DNA of 7,769 bases from JBGPJM01 sp041485385 (GCA_041485385.1 JBGPJM010000226.1:1-7769); one strand, 5' to 3'. Positions 1 through 6,112 are shown, counted from the stretch's first letter. Notes: generated by a model not told the origin, from the letters alone. A program made the numbers and translations.

Positions 1-601
1 CCAGGCTCGCCACCAGCCCCCGCACGTCGCCGGTCAGCGGGATCTCGAAGAACGGGTACAGCTCTTCGGGGATGATGTCGAGCGCCGAGTCGATCGCCGC
101 GCCGTCGGCCGCCTTCACCTCGATCGCGTCGATGTTCGCCAGCCCGCTGGCGGGCTTCTCGGGCTCGTGGTTGAAGGCGAAGATCGCGTCGAGGTTTTCG
201 TCGAGGTCGCCGTCGATGATGGCCGAGATCCGCCATGGCTCCTCCCACGCCTCGAGCTTCGGCCCGGCCCCCGGGGGTGGGGAGGGGGTGGAGGGCGGGT
301 GCGGGGGTTGGGGGGGTTGGGGGGGCGCGAGCGGGCCGGCCTTCACGCCGTTCTGCGCGCTGGCCGCCGGGGCCGCGGCCTGCGGCAGCTCGGTCCGAGG
401 GAGCATCCCCCTGGCCTCGCGCCGGAACTCTTCCAGGCGCGACACGGGGCAGATGAACCGCCCCAGCATCCACGCCTCGGGCGACCGAAGGTACGTGGCG
501 TAGCTGTCCACCGCCCGGTCCATCGACAGCTTCGCCGGCGGGTACAGCCCCGCATAGTCGATCAGGCCGGTCATCAACGCTGTGAGCGATCGTGCGGGCA
601 T
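1..601 (-). CDS. Conserved protein of unknown function, 3' end cut by window
   Basis: The frame is open from an ATG at 601 to the window edge, giving 200 codons with no stop, so the C-terminus is missing. The N-terminus reads RSLTALMTGLIDYAGLYPPAKL, followed by a region around residues 40-60 containing PEAWMLGRFICPVSRLEEF. This resembles a conserved bacterial family of unknown function, and I can assign no reaction. Residues about 74-115 form a low-complexity Ala/Pro linker (PPQPPQPPHPPSTPSPPP) splitting the protein into two conserved-looking parts. The second part has acidic GDLDENLDAIFAFN near residues 131-144. There is no signal peptide or obvious membrane span. Neither candidate start, 601 or in-frame ATG 574, has a clear Shine-Dalgarno. 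I prefer 601 because it gives a fuller lead into the GLIDYAGL motif, but its ATG lies in a repeated GGGCAT motif, so 574 remains possible. The gene follows argH on the same strand after 113 nt and may share its transcript. Confidence 0.72.
   Translation of the reverse strand, partial: MPARSLTALMTGLIDYAGLYPPAKLSMDRAVDSYATYLRSPEAWMLGRFICPVSRLEEFRREARGMLPRTELPQAAAPAASAQNGVKAGPLAPPQPPQPPHPPSTPSPPPGAGPKLEAWEEPWRISAIIDGDLDENLDAIFAFNHEPEKPASGLANIDAIEVKAADGAAIDSALDIIPEELYPFFEIPLTGDVRGLVASL
274..326 (+). other. G-rich tract with G-quadruplex potential
   Basis: The plus strand carries successive runs of three to seven G separated by one or two bases. The strongest are 304-308, 311-317 and 320-326, with further runs at 274-278, 280-283 and 285-289. 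This meets the usual four-run quadruplex pattern. It is the antisense strand of the proline-rich linker of the gene at 1-601, so Pro codon usage (CCC) is a sufficient explanation for its origin. Any folding role is inference. Confidence 0.6.
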
Positions 602-704
602 GGGGCACACCGGGCGTGGGCATGGGGGAAGGAACGCCGGAACAGGATACCGCCCTCATCAGCGCGCCGCCCTCCGGGGCACAGACCGATGCCCGATGCC
701 CAAT
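596..704. repeat. Inverted GGGCAT / ATGCCC cluster with 7-bp tandem units
   Basis: Two plus-strand GGGCAT copies (596-601 and 618-623) face two ATGCCC copies (689-694 and 696-701). The right side is built from three imperfect 7-bp tandem units at 684-690, 691-697 and 698-704 (gaccgat, gcccgat, gcccaat). The cluster fills most of the 113-nt gap between the argH stop and the next gene and could fold as a hairpin with a long loop. It has no T-tract, so it is not a typical intrinsic terminator. It may be a dispersed intergenic repeat, but that needs other copies in the genome. Confidence 0.45.
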
Positions 705-714
705 GCCTTCCCAA

Positions 715-2697
715 TCACTTCGCCAGCTTCGCCACCAGCCGCCACACATCGTGCGGCTCCAGCGACCGGCCCGTCCGGTGGTTGAACTCCTCCGCCAGCG
801 TGTCGAACTTCGGGGTATACGGGAGCTGGTCGCGCTGCCCCAGCGTCCCCGCTGCCGCCACCACCATCGTGCGGAGCAGCTCTTCCTCCTCCGGCTTGAT
901 CCGCGGCGGCGTGCCCGTCGTCCGCCCGACCTTCGGCAGCCGCCCGGCCTTCCGGAGGTTGTGCAGCCTATGGAAGACGTCCCGTACCGCCAGGCCGCGC
1001 GAGTGGCCGTCGAGCGCCCGGAAGATCCGCTCGAACTCCGGCGTGTACGGGAGGTCGTCCAGCGTCCGCCCGACCGTGCGGTACGCATCGATCAAGCGTG
1101 CATCCTCGGGAAGTGGGGGGAGCGATTCGTTGAACAGGTCCGCCGCCGGCGCATCGCTCACCCGCGGTGAGGCCGGCCCGCCCGGGGCGCTCCCCTTCGG
1201 CCCCGTGCCCGCGTAGCCCTGGCCCCTCGCGTCGCGGGCGCGGCTCAGCGCCAGCCTGTACCCCTGCTCGCCCCTTCCGGCGTTCCCCAGCGTGCGGTAC
1301 CGATCGACGACGTTCGCGGCCCCGAGCCATCCGGACACGTCCTTCCCGACCTTCCCCGCATCCTGCCCGGCCGCCTTCACCGCCGCGCGGATCTCCTCCA
1401 GCGAGAGTCGCGAGAGCGAGCCGCGCCCCGAGGTCTCGCACTCCCGCACCAGCGCCCCGACCACCTGGTGCGCCGTCCGGAACGGCACGCCCACGGTCAC
1501 CAGGTACTCCGCCAGGCTCGTTGCATCCAGGTATCCGCTGTCCAGCGCCCGCCCGATCCGCTCGGCGTCGAACCGCGCCGTCGCCACGATCCTCGCCGCC
1601 ATCGACACGCAGTCGGTCAGCAGGTCGTAGGCCGTGAACACTTGCCGCTTGTCCTCCTGCAGGTCGCGGTTGTACGCGATCGGCAGCCCCTTGCAGATCG
1701 TGAGGAGCGCCATCAGGTGGCCGTAGATGTTGCCGCAGCGCCCGCGGATGAGCTCGAGCATGTCCGGGTTGCGCTTCTGCGGCATCATCGACGAGCCGGT
1801 CGTGTACCGCTCGTCGAGCTTGATGAACCCGAACTCCGTCGTGCAGTACAGGATCCACTGCTCGGCCCAGCGGGAGAGGTGCATGGCGCAGCGGGCGAGG
1901 ATGTAGAGAAAGTCCAGCGCCTCGTCGCGCGAGGCCGTCGCGTCGATGCTGCTCAGGCTCGGCCTCGCCAGCTCCAGCGCCTCCGCCGTCTTCTCACGAT
2001 CCAGCCCCAGCGAGCTCCCCGCCACCGCCCCCGACCCCAGCGGCGACTCGCTGATCCCGCACTCCCCGCCCCGCCCCAGCCGCAGGAGATCCGCCCGGTC
2101 GCGAGACAGCATCGCGTGCCACGCCATCAGCTCCCCGCCGGCGCAGATCGGCTGCGCCCGTTGCATGTGCGTGTACCCGGGCATGACGATCTCGCCGTCC
2201 CGCTCCGCCAGGTCCTCCAGCGCCCGCAGCACCCCGTCCACCCCTGCCGCCGCGGCCTCGCACGCCTCCTTCAGCCACAGCCGCAGGTCCAGCGCCACCT
2301 GGTCGTTCCGCGACCGCCCCGTGTGCAGCCTGCGCCCGGCATCGCCCACCTTGGCGATCAGCGCCGCCTCGATGCACATGTGCACATCTTCAAGCTCGAT
2401 CTTCCACCCCGGCCATGCCCCCGGCACGCCCACCGCCAGCGCCCCCGCCGGGGCCGCCTCGATCTCCCCCTTGATCTCCGCCAGCCCGCGACGGATGGCC
2501 GCCAGGTCCTTCTCGTCGATCAGCCCGACCTCGCGCAGCATCGCCGCGTGCGCCAGCGACCCGCGGATATCCGCGTCGTACAGGCGGGTGTCGTAGGAGA
2601 GCGACTCGACGAACCGCGCGGCCAAGGGATCCGAGGCGGACCCCTCGCCGGACTTGGCGTGCTCCCAGGGCTTGGCGGATGGAGAAGCGTTGTTCAT
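715..2697 (-). CDS. argH: Argininosuccinate lyase with C-terminal repeat extension
   Basis: This 660-residue protein is a cytosolic argininosuccinate lyase, cleaving argininosuccinate to arginine and fumarate in the last step of arginine synthesis. Residues 1 to about 490 are a full fumarase/aspartase-superfamily lyase. Visible motifs are HTGRSRNDQ (125-133), GYTHMQRAQP with the catalytic-region His177 (174-183), the signature loop GSSMMPQKRNPD (301-312) and YNRDLQEDK (342-350). Canonical ArgH has about 450-480 residues; this one has about 170 more. The extra part is a Gly/Pro/Ala linker (about 491-530) and two degenerate repeats, each with an LPYTP motif (549-553 and 625-629). The frame is continuous through the junction, with no sign of a frameshift. 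The start is the ATG at 2697; the ribosome site is weak. The gene lies 79 nt after the propeller gene on the same strand. Lyase identity is near certain; the extension's role is unknown. Confidence 0.97.
   Translation of the reverse strand: MNNASPSAKPWEHAKSGEGSASDPLAARFVESLSYDTRLYDADIRGSLAHAAMLREVGLIDEKDLAAIRRGLAEIKGEIEAAPAGALAVGVPGAWPGWKIELEDVHMCIEAALIAKVGDAGRRLHTGRSRNDQVALDLRLWLKEACEAAAAGVDGVLRALEDLAERDGEIVMPGYTHMQRAQPICAGGELMAWHAMLSRDRADLLRLGRGGECGISESPLGSGAVAGSSLGLDREKTAEALELARPSLSSIDATASRDEALDFLYILARCAMHLSRWAEQWILYCTTEFGFIKLDERYTTGSSMMPQKRNPDMLELIRGRCGNIYGHLMALLTICKGLPIAYNRDLQEDKRQVFTAYDLLTDCVSMAARIVATARFDAERIGRALDSGYLDATSLAEYLVTVGVPFRTAHQVVGALVRECETSGRGSLSRLSLEEIRAAVKAAGQDAGKVGKDVSGWLGAANVVDRYRTLGNAGRGEQGYRLALSRARDARGQGYAGTGPKGSAPGGPASPRVSDAPAADLFNESLPPLPEDARLIDAYRTVGRTLDDLPYTPEFERIFRALDGHSRGLAVRDVFHRLHNLRKAGRLPKVGRTTGTPPRIKPEEEELLRTMVVAAAGTLGQRDQLPYTPKFDTLAEEFNHRTGRSLEPHDVWRLVAKLAK
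718..1101 (-). other. Two LPYTP repeats in the ArgH extension
   Basis: Residues about 533-590 (DNA 928-1101) and 606-660 (DNA 718-882) align with each other. Each begins with a short helix-like stretch, then LPYTP-(E/K)-F, a second helical stretch, and a C-terminal helix with D-V-(F/W)-x-R-L (DVFHRL in the first, DVWRLV in the second). The first copy continues into a basic LRKAGRLPK tail. The second ends at the stop codon. The pattern suggests a small all-helical module present twice. I do not recognise a named family with certainty. A GTG at 1161 could in principle start it separately but has no visible ribosome site, so fusion to ArgH is the simplest reading. Confidence 0.75.
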
Positions 2698-2776
2698 CGC
2701 GGGTCATTGTTGCACGGCAGTGCGTCGCCCGCGAATGGCCTTGAACCGTCTATTGGCCGGTGTTGGCGGCTGAGTG

Positions 2777-4093
2777 TTATTTCGTTCCGCTCGCCCGGAA
2801 CACGGTCTCCACGTCGTCAAACCCGCCCGGCACGCACTCGGCGATCCAGACCTGGCTCGACGACTTGGCCTCGCCTTCGATCTTTGGCCCCCGCTGCGAG
2901 CACCAGGTCATGAGCTTCCCGTCCCGCGAGAAGACCGGCAGCACATCCGCGCCGTCCGCCCAGGTCACGCGCCGGGTCCGCAGCTCCGACCCCGGCGTGT
3001 TCCTGTCCACCTCGACCGCGAACACCTCGTAGTTCTGGTGGCTCACGAAGCTCGAGCCGTACACCAGCAGTTTCCCCGACGGGTGCCAGTACGGCGCCCA
3101 GTTTACCGCGCCGTTGGAGGTGAGCTGCTTCTCGTCCTTGATGCCGATCGGCACGCCGCGGGCATCAAAGACCAGCTCCGCCACGTAGAGCTGCAGCAGG
3201 TCGTCCAGCGACCGGTCCGAGCGGTAGCAGATCATCTTCCCGTCCGGCGAGAAGAACGGCCCGCCGTCGTACCCATCGGCGATCACCAGCGGGTGCTGCT
3301 CCTTCGTCTGCGTGTCGTAGACCCAGATGTCCGCGTCCGGGCGCCCGGCCGTCTTCTCGTCCCGTACGTGGGCGTACAGGATGAACCGCCCGTCCGCCGA
3401 GTACGAGCACTCGGCGTCGTAGTTGGGGCGCGTGAAGACCGGCTCGGCCGTCACCGCCTCCCCGCCCCAGTTCGGTTGCGGCGTGCCGGGGTGCAGGTCC
3501 TTGAAGATCTCGGGCACCGTCCGCGACACGACATCCATCTCTTCCGGGAACATCCACACATACGTGCGGCCCTGCACGCTGAACCCCGACTTCTGGTCGT
3601 TCTTGGGGTGCACGAGCGTCGAGCCGAAAAGCACGCGGTAGGGCGAAACCGGGTCGAACCATCCGCAGGTGTTCGCGGAGTCCGGCGGGCTGATGCGGAT
3701 AGGCTCCTCGAGCCCTGTTACGTGCCCCGCGCCGTCGCGCTGAATCTTGCCGACGTACATCGCGTAGAACGGGTCCGGCTCCTTCCCCTCCGGCGGCACG
3801 GCCACCGCCTGGAAGACCAGCCAGTTGGAGTCGGGGCTGAAATACTGCTCGCCGGCCCTGACGAACCGCGTCCGCGAGGTGACCTGCACGTGGTGGGTCA
3901 GCAGCGGGGCCTCGAGTTTCTGCCAGTCCAGCGGCGGGCCGGCCGGGGGGGCGTGTGGGGTGGGGGGGGAACCGTGCTCTGCCGTCGCCGGCGGCCCAGC
4001 CTGCGGCTGAACCTTCTCCCACCCCACGTAGCCCGCCACGACTACAACGCACGTCGCCGCCACAACAATCGCACCGCCGAGTTTCAATTCCAC
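2777..4093 (-). CDS. Membrane-anchored PD40 beta-propeller (TolB-like) protein
   Basis: A 438-residue protein starting at GTG 4093. The start is chosen because AAAGGA lies six bases upstream; an upstream TTG at 4120 would add nine residues but lacks such a site. Residues about 5-25 are a hydrophobic segment (GGAIVVAATCVVVVAGY) acting as an uncleaved anchor or signal; the Cys has Thr before it and is not a good lipobox. A Pro-rich linker (about 34-54) follows. The rest is propeller with at least five PD40-type blades of the form F/Y-S-x-D-G-(K/R)-x-(I/L)-x-(Y/F), near residues 81-96, 226-243, 276-293, 331-348 and 382-399, such as FFSPDGKMICY. PD40 propellers occur in TolB and in many surface or periplasmic proteins, where they bind partners. 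No tolA, tolQ, tolR or pal gene is beside it, so I do not call it TolB. The bulk is expected outside the cytoplasm. The gene may head a transcript that continues into argH. Confidence 0.9.
   Translation of the reverse strand: MELKLGGAIVVAATCVVVVAGYVGWEKVQPQAGPPATAEHGSPPTPHAPPAGPPLDWQKLEAPLLTHHVQVTSRTRFVRAGEQYFSPDSNWLVFQAVAVPPEGKEPDPFYAMYVGKIQRDGAGHVTGLEEPIRISPPDSANTCGWFDPVSPYRVLFGSTLVHPKNDQKSGFSVQGRTYVWMFPEEMDVVSRTVPEIFKDLHPGTPQPNWGGEAVTAEPVFTRPNYDAECSYSADGRFILYAHVRDEKTAGRPDADIWVYDTQTKEQHPLVIADGYDGGPFFSPDGKMICYRSDRSLDDLLQLYVAELVFDARGVPIGIKDEKQLTSNGAVNWAPYWHPSGKLLVYGSSFVSHQNYEVFAVEVDRNTPGSELRTRRVTWADGADVLPVFSRDGKLMTWCSQRGPKIEGEAKSSSQVWIAECVPGGFDDVETVFRASGTK
3945..3969 (+). other. Second G-rich tract opposite a proline linker
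   Basis: Runs of G at 3945-3951, 3957-3960 and 3962-3969 lie on the plus strand, antisense to the Pro-rich linker (PPTPHAPPAGPP) of the propeller gene. Three long runs, one of them splittable, make a quadruplex possible. It has the same strand relation and coding origin as the tract at 274-326. Confidence 0.5.
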
Positions 4094-4099
4094 GCTCTG

Positions 4100-4105
4100 T
4101 CCTTT
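4100..4105 (-). promoter_or_regulatory. Ribosome binding site of the propeller gene
   Basis: AAAGGA on the minus strand, six bases before GTG 4093. It decides the start in favour of GTG 4093 over the upstream TTG 4120. Confidence 0.7.
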
Positions 4106-4173
4106 CACGTCCCGCCCCAAGGTCGGGAACTGTATCCTCGCTCGCTGGGCGTCCTTCCCGTATCCGAGAAAAC

Positions 4174-4187
4174 AGGGAACTTTCCCT
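4174..4187. promoter_or_regulatory. Perfect 6-bp inverted repeat before rluA
   Basis: AGGGAA-CT-TTCCCT is a perfect inverted repeat ending one base before GTG 4189. Its left arm overlaps the only purine-rich stretch (AGGGA, 4174-4178) that could serve as the ribosome site. It could be a small operator or a hairpin masking the site. The two-base spacer is too short for a normal RNA loop unless the inner pair opens. Function is inferred only. Confidence 0.35.
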
Positions 4188-4188
4188 C

Positions 4189-4821
4189 GTGCTACCCGTT
4201 CTCCTCTCCACCCCGCGCTTCGTCGTTGTCGACAAGCCCGCCGGCATGCTCTCGGTCCCGGGAAAGGGCCCGCACAACCAGGACTGCGCGGCGGGACGCG
4301 TCCGCGCCATGTTTCCCGCGGCGACCGGTCCGCTGGTCGTGCATCGCCTGGACATGGATACCTCGGGGCTGCTGATGTTCGCGCTCGACGCCGACGCCCA
4401 GCGGGAGCTCTCCCGTCAGTTCGAGTCGCGCGAAGTCGACAAGCGATACGTCGCGCTCGTCGACGGCCTTCTCACCATCGAGAGCGGCACCTTCGAGGTC
4501 CCCATCCGCGCCGACCTCACCAATCGCCCCTACCAGGTGGTCGACCTCGCCCATCACCGCCCCGCCGTCACCGGCTGGAAGGTGCTCTCCCTGGAGACCG
4601 ACCGCACGCGCCTCGAGCTCGTCCCCCTCACCGGACGCACGCACCAGCTTCGCGTCCATTGCGCCCACGCGGGGCACCCCATCCTCGGAGACGTCCTCTA
4701 CGGGCCGCAGCCCCACACCGCGAACCTCGCCGAGCGCCTCATGCTCCACGCCGCGGCCCTGATCCTCACCGACCCGGACGGCCGGGGGCGGATCGAGGTG
4801 ACGAGCGCGGTCCCCTTCTGA
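4189..4821 (+). CDS. rluA: RluA-family pseudouridine synthase
   Basis: A 210-residue protein converting uridine to pseudouridine in RNA. The catalytic motif HRLDMDTSG is at residues 52-60, with Asp55 as the expected nucleophile. The family's DKPAGMLSVPG is at 15-25, GRTHQLRVH at 149-157, and GHPILGDVLYG at 162-172. There is no S4 RNA-binding domain ahead of the catalytic domain. Length and motif wording match the short RluA type, which in E. coli (219 residues) modifies 23S rRNA U746 and tRNA U32. The exact RNA target here is inferred from that likeness and could instead be that of another short relative such as TruC. The start is GTG 4189; the frame is open further upstream, but that part is low-complexity and lies opposite the propeller gene. 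It is divergent from the propeller gene and 173 nt ahead of the small lipoprotein gene. Confidence 0.9.
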   Translation: MLPVLLSTPRFVVVDKPAGMLSVPGKGPHNQDCAAGRVRAMFPAATGPLVVHRLDMDTSGLLMFALDADAQRELSRQFESREVDKRYVALVDGLLTIESGTFEVPIRADLTNRPYQVVDLAHHRPAVTGWKVLSLETDRTRLELVPLTGRTHQLRVHCAHAGHPILGDVLYGPQPHTANLAERLMLHAAALILTDPDGRGRIEVTSAVPF

Positions 4822-4994
4822 GCGATCGCCAGGAGCCCCGCCCGCGAGGTGCGGCGGGCCAGAATGAAGCTGGATTTACCCCGAACTCATGCGTTCCAGC
4901 GCTGTGCCGCCGTACGAAAACGGTCGGGCAGAGCGCGCCCTCGGCGGCACCGGTCAGGTCGCCGGGCCCCGCCCCGCCCCACGGAGACCGACCG

Positions 4995-5186
4995 ATGACA
5001 CACACGCTCCGCCGTCGCTCCTTCCCCCGCCCCCGGCCCGCACGTGTCGCGCACCTGCTGGTCCTGGGTGCGATCCTGGGCAACCTGGCCGCGGTCCTGA
5101 GTGCGTGCAACACCACCGAGGGCTTCGGCAAGGATGTCAAGAAACTGGGCAACAACATCGAGACGAGCGCCGACGAGCACAAGTAG
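4995..5186 (+). CDS. Entericidin-like small lipoprotein
   Basis: A 63-residue protein with an Arg-rich start (residues 6-17), a hydrophobic segment (about 18-36) and a lipobox LSAC whose Cys38 would be lipidated after signal peptidase II cleavage. The mature part is only 26 residues, CNTTEGFGKDVKKLGNNIETSADEHK in outline: polar and helix-prone. This is the pattern of the entericidin EcnA/EcnB family (CNT-x-x-G-x-GKD-x-x-x-x-G-x-x-I). E. coli entericidins are membrane lipoproteins tied to stationary-phase and stress responses, described as a toxin/antidote pair. Only one copy is seen here, so toxicity should not be assumed. The ATG at 4995 has GGAG eight bases upstream. The DUF1328 gene follows after 64 nt on the same strand and may be co-transcribed. 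Confidence 0.85.
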   Translation: MTHTLRRRSFPRPRPARVAHLLVLGAILGNLAAVLSACNTTEGFGKDVKKLGNNIETSADEHK

Positions 5187-5250
5187 GAACCCACGCCCGC
5201 GTCCATACACGGGTTTCGCGTCAAGCCGCGACCCTCATCAGGAGTGCATT

Positions 5251-5433
5251 ATGCTGTATTGGGCAGTCACATTCTTCATCATCGCGATCATCGCCGCGGT
5301 CTTCGGCTTCGGCGGTATCGCGGCCGGCGCGGCCAATATCGCGCAGATCCTCTTCTTCGTCTTCGTGGTCCTCTTCGTCCTGTCCCTGCTGGTGAGCCTC
5401 TTCCGGCGCGGCCCCACGAACATCAACATCTGA
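5251..5433 (+). CDS. DUF1328 (UPF0391/YtjA-type) small membrane protein
   Basis: A 60-residue, almost wholly hydrophobic protein. It starts MLYWAVTFFIIAIIAAVFGFGGIA and has two likely membrane spans (about 3-24 and 31-51) joined by a short Gly/Ala turn (GIAAGAANIAQ). The tail is SLFRRGPTNINI. The MLYWA start, the central FGFGGIA and the IAQILFF stretch are typical of DUF1328, whose members are about 50-60 residues and sit in the inner membrane. No biochemical function is established for the family. The start is well supported: AGGAG at 5240-5244, six bases before ATG 5251. The neighbouring entericidin-like gene suggests a small envelope or stress unit, which is inference. A strong hairpin terminator lies 48 bases after the stop. 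Confidence 0.93.
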   Translation: MLYWAVTFFIIAIIAAVFGFGGIAAGAANIAQILFFVFVVLFVLSLLVSLFRRGPTNINI

Positions 5434-5481
5434 TGGCCCCAGGCCAGGGCGCCTCGGGCCATCTCCCCGCATTCCCTCTGT

Positions 5482-5516
5482 CGCCTCGACGCCCCAAGCG
5501 CGTCGAGGCGTCTATT
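5482..5516. terminator. Hairpin terminator between convergent genes
   Basis: CGCCTCGACGC (5482-5492) pairs perfectly with GCGTCGAGGCG (5500-5510), an 11-bp stem with a 7-base loop. On the plus strand it is followed by TCTATTT, a short T-rich tail, so it should end transcription from the DUF1328 gene. The stem also sits one base beyond the stop codon of the minus-strand GAF gene (5512-5514) and can act on that transcript, though there the tail is not T-rich. Confidence 0.85.
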
Positions 5517-6033
5517 TCTGCGCCGGTGGCCCTTGCACCACCTCCACGGCCACCTCCCACGGCGGCGTGCTCAGTCCTGTCGCACGCACCACCTCCAGCA
5601 GCCCCTTCGCATCGTCCTCTGTGAACGACGCGACGTCGTAGCTGTCCAGGTCCAGCACGCCGTAGGCCTCGCCCCCCGCCTCCAGCAGCGGCACCACCAC
5701 CTCCGACTTGTCGCGCGGGTCGCAGGCGACATACCCCTCGCCCAGCGCCGCCACGTCCGCCACCACCAGCGCCCTCCCCGACAGCACGCACCGCCCGCAC
5801 GCCCCGTGCAGCCCCAGCGGCGAGCAGGCGGGTTTGTCCCGACGCTCCGTCAGCGTCATCTCCCCTTCCCCCGGCCCCTTCACGTAGAACCCTACCCACG
5901 ACACCCCCGTCGGCGACAGCGCCTCCCACAGCACATCTACCACCGCCTTCATCCGCGAACGCCTCGGGCCGGTGCGCGGCAACAGATCCAGCAGCGAGAC
6001 ATAGTCCCGCCGCTTCGGCGGCGACGCCGCCAT
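5512..6033 (-). CDS. GAF-domain protein, probable free methionine-(R)-sulfoxide reductase
   Basis: A 173-residue single GAF-domain protein. Visible landmarks are WVGFY (46-50), KPAC (Cys70), GACG (Cys79), VACD (Cys104), SEVVVPL with Glu111, and LDLDS with Asp128 and Asp130. In free methionine-(R)-sulfoxide reductases (fRMsr, E. coli YebR/MsrC) the corresponding Trp/Tyr, three Cys, Glu and two Asp form the substrate pocket and the thiol relay that reduces free Met-R-sulfoxide. All are present, with shifts of one residue between some of them. The wording elsewhere (for example ALGEGYVACDP) is divergent, and there is an extra Cys82. So the enzyme call is likely but not certain; a non-catalytic GAF sensor is the alternative. 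The start is ATG 6033, with AGGA eight bases upstream. In-frame ATG 6072 has no ribosome site, and the open frame beyond it is low-complexity. It is convergent with the DUF1328 gene. Confidence 0.85.
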   Translation of the reverse strand: MAASPPKRRDYVSLLDLLPRTGPRRSRMKAVVDVLWEALSPTGVSWVGFYVKGPGEGEMTLTERRDKPACSPLGLHGACGRCVLSGRALVVADVAALGEGYVACDPRDKSEVVVPLLEAGGEAYGVLDLDSYDVASFTEDDAKGLLEVVRATGLSTPPWEVAVEVVQGPPAQK

Positions 6034-6080
6034 TATCCGCTTCCTCTCCGTCGCGCGAGCTTCGATGGACATGCCCGAAC

Positions 6081-6112
6081 GGTAGGGCCCCCCGCGCAGG
6101 CTCGCGGCTACC
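6081..6112. repeat. Imperfect GC-rich hairpin element
   Basis: Outer arms GGTAG (6081-6085) and CTACC (6108-6112) pair. Inner arms CCGCG (6092-6096) and CGCGG (6103-6107) pair around a six-base loop. A six-base bulge lies on the left side only. The right arms are directly adjacent to each other. No T-tract follows in either direction. Its compact form resembles a dispersed intergenic hairpin repeat rather than a terminator. This cannot be shown from one copy. Confidence 0.4.

Larger units (their letters stand above)
4094..4188. promoter_or_regulatory. Divergent intergenic region
   Basis: These 95 bases separate the divergent starts of the propeller gene (GTG 4093, minus) and the pseudouridine synthase gene (GTG 4189, plus), so both promoters should lie here or just inside the neighbouring genes. 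I cannot place -35/-10 boxes with confidence in either direction. The region holds the minus-strand ribosome site at 4100-4105 and a short palindrome at 4174-4187. Confidence 0.55.

Noticed and set aside
2712..2723. GCAC-GGCA-GTGC hairpin just upstream of argH
   Set aside because: A 4-bp stem is too short to separate from chance.
1468..2913. Long plus-strand open frame opposite argH
   Set aside because: Same reason: it mirrors the strongly supported argH frame and has no family features.
2774..4375. Long plus-strand open frame of 533 codons opposite the propeller gene
   Set aside because: It is a shadow of the minus-strand gene: Arg/His/Pro-rich with no recognisable motif, as expected in GC-rich DNA.
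4840..4859. GCCCGC/GCGGGC hairpin after rluA as a terminator
   Set aside because: The stem is only 6 bp with an 8-base loop and no T-tract follows, so it may be chance in GC-rich sequence.
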